Shown piece after piece: positions 1-6,952 of a stretch of 12,028 nucleotides of DNA. Every line of letters begins with the position of its first letter. The first letter of the stretch is position 1. The position numbers were made by a program, and so were the translations under genes. The notes beneath the pieces were generated by a model. The model did not search any database. It had not been told where the DNA came from and saw nothing but the letters and a program-made list of their open reading frames with translations. The stretch is from assembly GCA_002494135.1 (NCBI GenBank), contig DLBG01000052.1:1-12028 (forward strand), in the 5' to 3' direction. Source of the stretch: Lachnospiraceae bacterium UBA7027. Its GTDB lineage: Bacteria; Bacillota; Clostridia; Lachnospirales; Lachnospiraceae.

Positions 1-1839
1 GACATCAAGCCCCAGAACATCATGATCAGCAAGGACGGCAAGGTAAAGGTTACGGACTTCGGTATTGCGAAGGCAACCAGCTCCAACACGATTACCTCAA
101 ACGTCATGGGATCCGTGCATTATGCGTCTCCGGAGCAGGCCAGAGGCGGATTCTCCGATGCCAAGAGTGACATTTACTCGTTAGGTATCACTTTATTCGA
201 AATGTTAACGGGACGTGTACCGTTCAACGGCGAGACGGCGGTTGCCATCGCCATCATGCAGATTCAGAACGATATGCCATCCCCGCGTAAATACGTTCCG
301 GAAATTCCCATCAGCGTGGAGCAGATTGTTTTAAAATGCTGCCAGAAGAGTCCGGACCGCAGATACCAGACCATGGGCGAACTGGTCGAGGATTTGAAGA
401 AGTCCTTAATCAGCCCCGATGAGAATTTTGTTAAAATCGATTCCCTCGAATCCAAATCCGCCACGCGTAACGTGACCGAGAAGGAACGCGAACTGATCAA
501 GCGCCGTGCGACCGGACAGGGGTATTCTGCGGAAGCCATTGCGGCAGCAGGTGTCAGCGGAAGGGAAATGACCGATACGGAGAAAATGTCCCCGCGCAAG
601 AAGCCCGAGGAAAGCGGACGCAGCCAGAAATCCGGAAGTTCGAAGTCCGGCAATAAGCCGAAAAACGCATCTTCCCAGGGCGGTCAGAACAAACCCAGAC
701 CTTCCCAGTCGGATGCATCCCGCAAGGGCAAACCGAGTTCTTCCAGAAAAGCTCCCGTAAGGGATGACGAGGAAGAGGATGACTTAATCGAGAAGTTAAA
801 GACCGTAATCATCGTGGTTATCGCGGTTGTCATCGGCTTAATCATCCTTTATTTTGCCGGTCTTGCCATGGGTATTTTCGGAAACGGCGGAAGAAAACTG
901 AATTTCTCCAGCGAGAAGACGGAAGAAGTTTCGGTACCAAGCGTGGTGGGCTATTCCTTAACGGAAGCCATCAATACCATGAATAAAGCAGGCTTAAGCT
1001 GCGAAACCATTTACGAGAAATCCGCAACCGTGGAAAGCAACCATGTAATTTCCACCAAGCCCGCGGCAAATGAAAAAATCGAAGCCAAGGGCAAGGTTAT
1101 CCTCTATGTCTCCATGGAAGGAGAGGGAGTCCAGGTACCCAGCGTCATCGGTTCTTCCAAGGCCGAGGCGGTTTCCGTGCTCAGAGCGGAAGGTTTTACG
1201 GTAATTGAGCAGGAAGAATACAATTCCGGTATGATCAAGGGCAACGTTATTTCCCAGTCTCCGGAAGCGGGAAGCTTAATGAGCCGTGACGGAACCGTTA
1301 CGATCGTCATCAGTCTCGGAGCCGACAAATCCTCCGAAATCAAGATGCCGAGCTTAAAGGGCATGACCGAAGAGAATGCAAGAAAGACATTAAACGACCT
1401 CGGTCTGATCTGTTCGAAAGTAACCGAAGTATATTCCGATACCGTGGCGGAGGGACTGGTATGCGAGCAGAGTGTATCGGTCGATGCAATCGTCAAAGCC
1501 GGCGACAATGTTGAAATCAAGTTAAGCAGAGGCCAGGAGAAAAAATACTACGATTGCAGTATCGAAGTTTCCCAGCCTCCGAAATATCAGGGCGGAAGTG
1601 CAAACGTCAGACTGCTCGCTCCGGACGGAACCGAGCTTTTCAACACAACCGTTGACAGCTTCCCCACACCGATTAATTTAAGCCGTATTTACGGCGTTTC
1701 CAGAGGCAAAGTGGTTGTGACCTATGTCATCACCTTTGACGAGGAATATACCGACGAAAACGGCAATCCGGCAACCAGACCGGCAACGGCGGAAGACCGG
1801 TATGAGTATGATGTAGATTTTAAAGAGAGTAATGGCTGA
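1..1839 (+). CDS. prkC: PASTA-domain Ser/Thr protein kinase, 3' part
   Basis: Membrane serine/threonine kinase that senses muropeptides or lipid II through extracellular PASTA domains and phosphorylates cytoplasmic targets. The gene enters the window in frame at base 1 inside the catalytic loop (DIKPQN, residues 1-6 of the visible part; the HR of HRD lies outside). The Mg-binding DFG is at residues 19-21, followed by an activation segment ending in SPE. A basic, Ser/Pro-rich linker runs from about 150 to 260, one membrane helix from about 268 to 294, then three PASTA domains (roughly nt 925-1125, 1129-1320, 1336-1530) and a C-terminal extracellular tail of about 100 residues. The N-lobe is missing only because the window starts here. 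In related genomes a PP2C phosphatase gene usually precedes it. The rsgA start lies inside its last codons, so the two are co-translated. Confidence 0.96.
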   Translation, partial: DIKPQNIMISKDGKVKVTDFGIAKATSSNTITSNVMGSVHYASPEQARGGFSDAKSDIYSLGITLFEMLTGRVPFNGETAVAIAIMQIQNDMPSPRKYVPEIPISVEQIVLKCCQKSPDRRYQTMGELVEDLKKSLISPDENFVKIDSLESKSATRNVTEKERELIKRRATGQGYSAEAIAAAGVSGREMTDTEKMSPRKKPEESGRSQKSGSSKSGNKPKNASSQGGQNKPRPSQSDASRKGKPSSSRKAPVRDDEEEDDLIEKLKTVIIVVIAVVIGLIILYFAGLAMGIFGNGGRKLNFSSEKTEEVSVPSVVGYSLTEAINTMNKAGLSCETIYEKSATVESNHVISTKPAANEKIEAKGKVILYVSMEGEGVQVPSVIGSSKAEAVSVLRAEGFTVIEQEEYNSGMIKGNVISQSPEAGSLMSRDGTVTIVISLGADKSSEIKMPSLKGMTEENARKTLNDLGLICSKVTEVYSDTVAEGLVCEQSVSVDAIVKAGDNVEIKLSRGQEKKYYDCSIEVSQPPKYQGGSANVRLLAPDGTELFNTTVDSFPTPINLSRIYGVSRGKVVVTYVITFDEEYTDENGNPATRPATAEDRYEYDVDFKESNG

Positions 1840-2740
1840 TAAAACGGGTAAAATCATCAAAGGAATCGGCGGATTCTACTACGTTTATGTTTCCGGCGAA
1901 GGCGTCTACGAATGCAAGGCAAAGGGCGGTTTTCGCAAAACGAATGAAAAACCCCTGGTCGGGGATGAGTGCGTGATTGTGCCCGGTGCGGATTCCACAC
2001 CGGAGAAACGAATCGGAAACATCGAAAAGCTGTTACCGCGCAAGAACCGGCTGATTCGTCCGGAAGTGGCGAACGTGGATCAGGCGCTGATTATTTTTGC
2101 GCTGACCAGACCGAAGCCGAACTATAACCTTTTGGACCGCTTCTTAATCCACATGGAGAATATCGGCATTCCCTGCATCATCTGCATGAACAAAGAAGAT
2201 CTTGCGGGTGAGGAGGAGAAGGATGAAATCCTCCGCGCATACCGCGACAGCGGGGTGAAAGTGCAGATTATATCGGCGGTTAAGAAAACGGGAATTCCGG
2301 GTCTTAAAAAACTTTTATCCGGGAAAACCACGACGGTTGCGGGACCTTCCGGTGTCGGCAAATCGTCTTTGATTAATGAATTACTGGGATTTGAACGGAT
2401 GCAGACCGGGGTCATCAGTGAGAAGATTGACCGCGGAAAACATACGACAAGACACAGCGAACTTTTCTACACACAGATGTGTGACAAACCGACGTTTCTG
2501 TTCGATACGCCGGGATTCTCGTCACTGGATGTGCCGGATTTAAAGTTAAAACCGCTGTCCGCATTTTATCATGAGTTTGATGAATACGAACCGAACTGCA
2601 GATTCGCGGGCTGTTCGCACATTTCCGAGAAGGAATGCGGGATTAAGGAAGCGCTGAAAGAAGGTAAAATTTCAAAACTGCGGTACGAAAACTACGTGCA
2701 GCTGTATGAGGAGATCAAGGCTTCAAGAAGATACAAATAG
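1832..2740 (+). CDS. rsgA: Ribosome small subunit-dependent GTPase RsgA
   Basis: Circularly permuted GTPase that acts in late 30S maturation. The 302-aa length is normal. An N-terminal OB-fold (about 1-70) is followed by G motifs in the permuted order: NKED at 120-123 (G4), the SA-containing G5 near 150, the P-loop GPSGVGKSS at 171-179 (G1), a TTRH segment (G2), then DTPGF at 225-229 (G3). The C-terminal zinc site is intact: C256, C261, H263, C269. The ATG overlaps the kinase stop by 8 nt, so translational coupling is expected. In many Firmicutes the neighbour kinase PrkC phosphorylates this GTPase, which fits the linkage. Confidence 0.97.
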   Translation: MADKTGKIIKGIGGFYYVYVSGEGVYECKAKGGFRKTNEKPLVGDECVIVPGADSTPEKRIGNIEKLLPRKNRLIRPEVANVDQALIIFALTRPKPNYNLLDRFLIHMENIGIPCIICMNKEDLAGEEEKDEILRAYRDSGVKVQIISAVKKTGIPGLKKLLSGKTTTVAGPSGVGKSSLINELLGFERMQTGVISEKIDRGKHTTRHSELFYTQMCDKPTFLFDTPGFSSLDVPDLKLKPLSAFYHEFDEYEPNCRFAGCSHISEKECGIKEALKEGKISKLRYENYVQLYEEIKASRRYK

Positions 2741-2796
2741 TGTACTGTTCTGCCGGGGGGCGGGTTACAATACAACAGGAAAGAAGCAGCTAAAGA

Positions 2797-3456
2797 ATGA
2801 GAGAAAGAATTCTTGCGCCGAGTATTCTGTCGGCGGATTTTGCAAACCTCGGAAGTGACATTTTAAGAGTAGTGGACGCGGGGGCAAAGTACCTGCATAT
2901 CGATGTAATGGACGGCATGTTTGTTCCCACGATTTCATACGGAATGCCGATCATCAAATCCATTCGCAAGGTGACCAACATTACCTTTGACGTACATCTG
3001 ATGATTGTCGAACCGGAACGCTATATCGGAGTGTTTCGTGAAATCGGTGCAGATTTGATTACCGTTCACATTGAAACGTTATCGGAGCCGGAAAAGACAT
3101 TAAAGACCATTCGCGGGTTCGGAGCAAAGGTAGGTCTTTCCTTAAATCCCGAGACACCGGTGGAAAAGATTTTCCCCTATCTTGATTTGGTGGATATGGT
3201 AATGGTCATGACCGTACGTCCCGGAATCGGCGGGCAGAAGTACATTCACGAGTGCACACCGAAGGTGGAAGCGGTAGCGGCGGAACTGAAAGCGCGCGGC
3301 CTTGATGAGAAAGTAGACATCGAAGTTGACGGCGGAATCGACGATACCACAATCGATGAAGCGCTGAACGCAGGCGCAAACATCATTGTTGCGGGAACGG
3401 CAGTCTTCGGAGGCGATATCGAAGGCAACGCAAAGAAACTTCTTTCACATTTCTAG
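2797..3456 (+). CDS. rpe: Ribulose-phosphate 3-epimerase
   Basis: Interconverts D-ribulose 5-phosphate and D-xylulose 5-phosphate in the non-oxidative pentose phosphate pathway. The 219-aa TIM barrel is full length. Visible signatures are SILSADF near the N-terminus, HIDVMDG with metal ligands H34 and D36, H67 in DVHLM, the phosphate-loop region RPGIGGQ, and VDGGI with the second catalytic Asp at D178. The start follows an AGGAAAG ribosome site about 12 nt upstream. The gap after rsgA is 56 nt with no terminator, so it probably belongs to the same operon. In many relatives thiN follows rpe; here an aminotransferase does. Confidence 0.97.
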   Translation: MRERILAPSILSADFANLGSDILRVVDAGAKYLHIDVMDGMFVPTISYGMPIIKSIRKVTNITFDVHLMIVEPERYIGVFREIGADLITVHIETLSEPEKTLKTIRGFGAKVGLSLNPETPVEKIFPYLDLVDMVMVMTVRPGIGGQKYIHECTPKVEAVAAELKARGLDEKVDIEVDGGIDDTTIDEALNAGANIIVAGTAVFGGDIEGNAKKLLSHF

Positions 3457-3514
3457 ACGTTAGATGCCGGGAAGAGAGTACCGGAGAGTAATATATTCAC
3501 GAGGAGAACGGACT

Positions 3515-4804
3515 ATGAAGTCTTACAGGGAAATGGACAAAAATGAACTCCTGACCGCGAAGGCGGCGCTGGAGGAGAAGTATAAAGAGGAGCAGGCAAA
3601 GGGCCTGAAACTGAACATGGCCAGAGGTAAGCCGGGTGCAAGCCAGTTAGACCTTGCCATGGGCATGCTCGACGTCGTAAACTCCGAAGCCGACATGCGT
3701 ACGGTTCTCGGTAACGATACCCGTAACTACGGCGATATCGACGGAATCGGTGAGAGCAGACGTTTAATGGCCGATATGCTTGAGGTGCAGAAGGACAACA
3801 TCATTGTTTACGGAAACTCCTCCTTAAACATCATGTATGACCGCATCTCTCACGCAATGACACACGGTGTACGCGGCGGCGTACCGTTCTGCAGGCAGCC
3901 GGAACTGAAGTTCCTCTGCCCGGTTCCCGGATATGACAGACATTTCCGCATTACCGAGTATTTCGGATTCGAGATGATCAACATCCCGATGAACGAGAAC
4001 GGTCCGGACATGGATCTGGTGGAGCAGTACGTAAATAACGATCCCGCAGTCAAGGGTATCTGGTGCGTACCGAAATACTCCAATCCGACCGGTATTTCCT
4101 ACTCCGATGAGGTGGTTCGCCGATTTGCAAACTTACATCCGGCAGCACCGGATTTTATGATTTACTGGGACAATGCTTACTGCATCCATCATCTGTATGA
4201 CGATAAGCAGGACGAAATTCTCAACATCCTTACGGAGTGTGAGAAAGCGGGCAATCCCGACATGGTATACATGTTCGGTTCCACATCGAAGATTACCTTC
4301 CCCGGAGCCGGAATTTCCGCACTGGCAACGTCTTTTGCAAATGTGGATGCCATTAAGAAGCAGCTTTCCATCCAGACCATCGGTCATGATAAAATCAATC
4401 AGCTCCGCCATGCGCGTTTCTTCGGAAACATCGACGGACTGAAGGCTCACATGAAGAAGCATGCAGAGTTGTTAAGACCGAAGTTCGAAGCGGTATTGAC
4501 GGCATTCGACCGTGATCTTGCAGGCCTTGATGTCGGAACGTGGGTGAAACCGAGAGGAGGATATTTTATCTCCTTTGATGCGCTGCCCGGCTGTGCAAAG
4601 AAGATTGTAGCGATGTGCAAGGATGCCGGAGTTGTGCTTACGGGCGCGGGAGCAACCTATCCGTACGGAAAGGATCCGCTGGATTCCAACATTCGTATCG
4701 CGCCGTCCTTCCCGACACCGGAAGAGATGGAGCAGGCAGCAGCAATCTTCACACTGTGCGTAAGACTTGCAAGCGTCGATTATTATCTTGAAAAACTTGG
4801 CTGA
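3515..4804 (+). CDS. PLP-dependent class I aminotransferase (Aminotran_MocR / AspT-like)
   Basis: Fold-type I aminotransferase of 429 aa, of the group related to the Corynebacterium AspT class of aspartate aminotransferases (Pfam family Aminotran_MocR). Seen: the N-terminal LNMARGKP motif, KYSNPTG and YWDNAY in the cofactor-binding half, the Schiff-base lysine in STSK at K259, and a C-terminal IRIAPSFP arginine that would bind the substrate carboxylate. There is no winged-helix DNA-binding domain, so it is an enzyme and not a MocR regulator. The ATG at 3515 is chosen because GAGGAG lies 8 nt upstream; an in-frame ATG at 3464 has no ribosome site. It is probably transcribed with rpe (58-nt gap) and ends at a terminator 15 nt downstream. 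The amino-donor specificity (aspartate or another) is inferred only. Confidence 0.9.
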   Translation: MKSYREMDKNELLTAKAALEEKYKEEQAKGLKLNMARGKPGASQLDLAMGMLDVVNSEADMRTVLGNDTRNYGDIDGIGESRRLMADMLEVQKDNIIVYGNSSLNIMYDRISHAMTHGVRGGVPFCRQPELKFLCPVPGYDRHFRITEYFGFEMINIPMNENGPDMDLVEQYVNNDPAVKGIWCVPKYSNPTGISYSDEVVRRFANLHPAAPDFMIYWDNAYCIHHLYDDKQDEILNILTECEKAGNPDMVYMFGSTSKITFPGAGISALATSFANVDAIKKQLSIQTIGHDKINQLRHARFFGNIDGLKAHMKKHAELLRPKFEAVLTAFDRDLAGLDVGTWVKPRGGYFISFDALPGCAKKIVAMCKDAGVVLTGAGATYPYGKDPLDSNIRIAPSFPTPEEMEQAAAIFTLCVRLASVDYYLEKLG

Positions 4805-4819
4805 TAAGCCGTGAAACTG

Positions 4820-4848
4820 CCCCGGGAAAGGATTCCCGGGGTTTTTTT
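4820..4848 (+). terminator. Intrinsic terminator of the prkC-rsgA-rpe-aminotransferase operon
   Basis: A perfect 9-bp stem, CCCCGGGAA (4820-4828) with TTCCCGGGG (4833-4841), has a 4-nt loop and is followed by seven T. It lies 15 nt after the aminotransferase stop. Confidence 0.95.
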
Positions 4849-4856
4849 AGTGCCCG

Positions 4857-4909
4857 AAATAAAAAATTTTAAAAACAGGGTTGACAAGTTAGTTATAACT
4901 AACTATAAT
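4857..4909 (+). promoter_or_regulatory. Consensus sigma-A promoter with operator palindrome in the spacer
   Basis: Perfect -35 TTGACA (4881-4886), a 17-bp spacer and perfect -10 TATAAT (4904-4909). An A/T-only tract at 4857-4875 sits where an UP element would. The spacer, plus one base of the -10, is an 18-bp perfect palindrome AGTTAGTTATAACTAACT (4887-4904), an ideal site for a dimeric repressor that excludes RNA polymerase. The half-site resembles DtxR/IdeR-type metal boxes and some MarR-type operators; which regulator binds is inference. The predicted start of transcription is about 4916. Confidence 0.88.
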
Positions 4910-4915
4910 ACAATT

Positions 4916-4994
4916 CAGAAAGACATCCAAGAAATTCTCCTTAATACATACACTACAACACAGAACTAGGTGCGCTGATGGGGCGCACCTTTTT
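4916..4994 (+). ncRNA. Predicted small regulatory RNA (about 80 nt)
   Basis: The transcript predicted from the consensus promoter runs from about 4916 to the terminator U tract at 4994. It has no ATG except inside the terminator loop and no ribosome site followed by a frame, so it is unlikely to be a coding leader. The 5' fifty or so nt are A/C-rich and look unstructured, and include UUCUCCUU (4935-4942), complementary to a Shine-Dalgarno AAGGAGAA. This layout (repressible strong promoter, open pyrimidine seed, terminal terminator hairpin) is that of trans-acting base-pairing RNAs such as RyhB or FsrA. No homology to a named RNA is claimed. The alternative is an attenuated leader of the downstream DHH gene, but that gene has its own promoter. 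Confidence 0.65.
4968..4994 (+). terminator. Intrinsic terminator ending the small RNA
   Basis: A perfect 8-bp stem AGGTGCGC (4968-4975) with GCGCACCT (4983-4990), a 7-nt loop, then TTTT and further T-rich sequence. Confidence 0.9.
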
Positions 4995-5001
4995 CTATTT
5001 T

Positions 5002-5075
5002 GAGAATGGGCCAGGGGGACGGGGTTGGTGGGCCATTTTTTGGCCCACCAACCCCGTCCCCCTGGTTCACTTCTC
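5002..5075. repeat. Long GC-rich perfect inverted repeat (REP-like palindrome)
   Basis: Perfect 25-bp arms at 5011-5035 and 5041-5065 surround a loop of five T. Pairing continues outward through G-U and Watson-Crick pairs (GAGAA with TTCTC, one bulge) to 5002/5075. The core GGGGGACGGGG resembles REP-type palindromes linked to RAYT transposases in Clostridia (recalled, not searched). No T tract follows the stem, so it is not a classic terminator. It touches the -35 of the next promoter. Confidence 0.85.
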
Positions 5076-5094
5076 GGAAAAAATATGGTAGAAT
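5066..5094 (+). promoter_or_regulatory. Probable promoter of the DHH gene (extended -10)
   Basis: TTCACT (5066-5071), 17-bp spacer, TAGAAT (5089-5094), with TG at 5086-5087 giving an extended -10. It lies 32 bp before the chosen start codon. The -35 abuts the palindrome's right arm. Confidence 0.6.
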
Positions 5095-5125
5095 TTCCTT
5101 TAGGGTATCGGAGGGGAATACAACA

Positions 5126-6691
5126 ATGTCACTTAAACTAAAAGATCTGACAAAATATAAAGATGTCGTGATTCAGTGCCACGATAATCCGGATGCGGAT
5201 GCGATTGCGAGCGCGTACGCGCTGCAGTGGTATTTCAAGCAGCAGGGAACGGATGCAACGATTGTCTACGGTGGCTTAAATCCCATTTCCAAATGCAACC
5301 TGGTTCTTTTGACGAGATACATCGGAATCCAGGCAAAACATATCAAAAAGAGGTTTCGCAGGCCGGAACTTCTTGTTACCGTTGACTGCCAGTACGGAGA
5401 GCGTAACGTCATGCACTTAAACGCCGATCACGTTGCGGTCATCGATCATCACCAGATCCGCAGGGATCAGATCCTTCCGGAACTTTCCGAAGTGCGAAGC
5501 AATTACGGTTCCTGTTCAACGGTTCTTTACGAGCTTTTAAAGGCGGAAGGCTATGACATCAACGTCAACCCCGAGAACAAGGCTTCCAGGGAACCGACCA
5601 CGCTTGCGACCGCATTGTACTACGGCCTTAGTACGGATACGGACGGATTCTCCACAATCAATCATCCGTCGGACAAGGATTTAAGGGATTACGCGAATTA
5701 CTCGGAGCTTGATTTCAACCTGCTTCGCAACTCCAACATTTCCGAAGAGGAGCTTGAAATTGCGGCGGACGCGTTAAAAAGCACCTACTACGGCAACGGA
5801 AGCAATTATGCGATTATCGGCGCGAAGCCGTGCGACCCGAACCTTTTGGGACTCATCGCGGACATGCTGCTTGAAGTCAACAATCTGAAAACCTGTTTTG
5901 TTTATTGTATTTTCGAAGATTACGTCAAATTCTCGGTCCGCAGCTGCGTGAAGGAAGTGCGGGCGAATGAACTTGCGGATTATATTTCTTCCGGACTCGG
6001 CGGAGGCGGAGGCCATATTGTGAAGGCAGGCGGCAAACTCGACCGCGAGCTGCTCGAAGAGGCCGGTGTCAGCTACACGAAGAAGGGCGTTCACAACCTG
6101 ATTATCAAGCGGTTTGACGACTATTTTTCCAATACGAAGATTATCTATGCGGGGGATTACAAAGAGGATACCTCGAAGATGCAGCTTTACCGTAAAATCG
6201 ATACCCCCGTCGGTTACGTGCTTTCCACGCAGATTGCCAAGGAAGGCGAACGGCTGCAGGTGCGTACGCTGGAGGGGGATGTGGACGTGACCGCGTCCGA
6301 AGATACGTACATTCTTTTCGGCGTGGAGGGCGAACCGTATCCGGTCGCCAGAAAGAAATTTGAGAAAAGCTACACGCTTTCGAAAAAGCGCTATACATAC
6401 CCCGGCAAGGCGAGGCCGTCGATTCTTAATTATTCCAACAGTAAAATCCTGGATGTGGTGAAGAAGATCAGAATGTGTATCGCATCCGGCGGTCAGACCA
6501 TCTATGCAAAGAAGCTGGATGAGAGAGTGAAGATTTTCCCGAAGTGGGACCAGAATCATTATTATCTCGGCGTTCCCGGGGATTATCTTGCGGTTCGAAG
6601 CGACGATCCGTATGACCTGTATATTATCGCGGGACGGATTTTCCCGCAGACATATGAAGAAGTAACGAATACTGCCGACAAGGCGGAATAA
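5126..6691 (+). CDS. DHH/DHHA1 family phosphoesterase with C-terminal PGDYG-like duplication
   Basis: Mn-dependent phosphoesterase of the NrnA/GdpP-related DHH superfamily, 521 aa against about 320 for NrnA. Metal ligands are all present: D23 and D25 in HDNPDADA, D87 in VTVDCQ, D107-H108-H109 (DHH), D171/D173 in STDTDGF. The DHHA1 substrate-binding loop GLGGGGGH has H297. Natural substrates would be short oligonucleotides or cyclic dinucleotide products; which one is not visible. Residues about 350-521 are additional: two related segments (about 392-419, EDTYILF...; about 484-512, PGDYLAV...) each end in F-x-x-[ST]/T-Y and resemble PGDYG-type modules. The start at 5126 follows GGAGGGG (5110-5116); an earlier in-frame ATG at 5000 would translate the palindrome and is rejected. 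It appears monocistronic. Confidence 0.9.
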   Translation: MSLKLKDLTKYKDVVIQCHDNPDADAIASAYALQWYFKQQGTDATIVYGGLNPISKCNLVLLTRYIGIQAKHIKKRFRRPELLVTVDCQYGERNVMHLNADHVAVIDHHQIRRDQILPELSEVRSNYGSCSTVLYELLKAEGYDINVNPENKASREPTTLATALYYGLSTDTDGFSTINHPSDKDLRDYANYSELDFNLLRNSNISEEELEIAADALKSTYYGNGSNYAIIGAKPCDPNLLGLIADMLLEVNNLKTCFVYCIFEDYVKFSVRSCVKEVRANELADYISSGLGGGGGHIVKAGGKLDRELLEEAGVSYTKKGVHNLIIKRFDDYFSNTKIIYAGDYKEDTSKMQLYRKIDTPVGYVLSTQIAKEGERLQVRTLEGDVDVTASEDTYILFGVEGEPYPVARKKFEKSYTLSKKRYTYPGKARPSILNYSNSKILDVVKKIRMCIASGGQTIYAKKLDERVKIFPKWDQNHYYLGVPGDYLAVRSDDPYDLYIIAGRIFPQTYEEVTNTADKAE

Positions 6692-6713
6692 AAGGCGCGT
6701 AAATCGCGCCTTT
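6691..6713 (+). terminator. Hairpin directly after the DHH gene
   Basis: A 9-bp perfect stem AAAGGCGCG (6691-6699) with CGCGCCTTT (6705-6713), loop of 5 nt. Its left arm starts in the stop codon. The T tract is only three long and is shared with the next stem, so termination here is probably weak. Confidence 0.6.
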
Positions 6714-6767
6714 CAGACTGAAGACAAAGTCCACGGATAAACCGTGGACTTTGTCTTCAGTCTGAAA
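6711..6767. repeat. 26-bp perfect inverted repeat
   Basis: Arms 6711-6736 and 6742-6767 are exactly complementary over 26 bp with a 5-nt ATAAA loop. Its first three bases overlap the preceding hairpin and its last three overlap the following terminator stem, so the three structures compete. Confidence 0.9.
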
Positions 6768-6790
6768 CCGGCCCTCGGGCCGGTTTTTTT
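6765..6790 (+). terminator. Intrinsic terminator downstream of the DHH gene
   Basis: A 9-bp stem AAACCGGCC (6765-6773) with GGCCGGTTT (6778-6786), tetraloop CTCG, and a T tract 6784-6790. Confidence 0.9.
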
Positions 6791-6791
6791 G

Positions 6792-6820
6792 TGGAAAGAA
6801 CTCCGGGTGGGGTTCTGATT
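6792..6820 (+). repeat. 29-bp direct repeat, copy 1 (hairpin-forming)
   Basis: Identical over 29 bp to 10312-10340. Both copies come one base after the T tract of a terminator. Inside it AGAACTCC (6797-6804) pairs with GGGGTTCT (6809-6816), one G-U pair, loop GGGT. It marks the change from the GC-richer backbone to AT-richer sequence. It may be an element boundary, a terminal palindrome of an IS200/IS605-type element, or a dispersed repeat. Confidence 0.85.
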
Positions 6821-6847
6821 CCTAGATTGAAAAATTAAAACTGTACT

Positions 6848-6877
6848 TTGACAACTGAAAATCGCTAATAATAGTAT
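6848..6877 (+). promoter_or_regulatory. Possible promoter of the IS30-like transposase remnant
   Basis: Perfect TTGACA at 6848-6853 with a weaker -10 TAGTAT (6872-6877) at 18 bp. Several overlapping A/T hexamers could serve as -10, so the exact site is uncertain. Confidence 0.4.
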
Positions 6878-6930
6878 AGTTTACTGTTGCAATGATTTCT
6901 GTTTTATTGGATTGTTAATGTATCGATTGC

Positions 6931-6952
6931 TATCTGCTGGAAGGAGCAGATA
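6931..6952 (+). promoter_or_regulatory. Hairpin enclosing the transposase ribosome site
   Basis: TATCTGCT (6931-6938) pairs with AGCAGATA (6945-6952), putting the GGAAGG Shine-Dalgarno in the 6-nt loop and the first base of the start codon in the stem. Such sequestration is common in insertion sequences, where it limits transposase translation. Confidence 0.6.

Noticed and set aside
264..1520. Minus-strand open frames within the kinase gene (264-653, 1104-1520)
   Set aside because: Antisense shadows of a well-supported kinase/PASTA reading frame with no start signals or family resemblance.
5000..5125. N-terminal extension of the DHH protein from the ATG at 5000
   Set aside because: It would translate the REP-like palindrome and precede the predicted promoter; the GGAGGGG site before 5126 and the family N-terminus fit the later start.
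5774..6559. A 261-codon open frame on the minus strand inside the DHH gene
   Set aside because: It is fully antisense to a gene with all catalytic motifs, has no ribosome site, and its translation has no recognisable domain; long antisense frames are common in genes of this codon bias.
6875..6884. A 10-bp stretch TATAGTTTAC that is the reverse complement of 10815-10824
   Set aside because: Short, A/T-rich and without extended similarity around it; chance match is likely, so it is not taken as IS terminal repeats.
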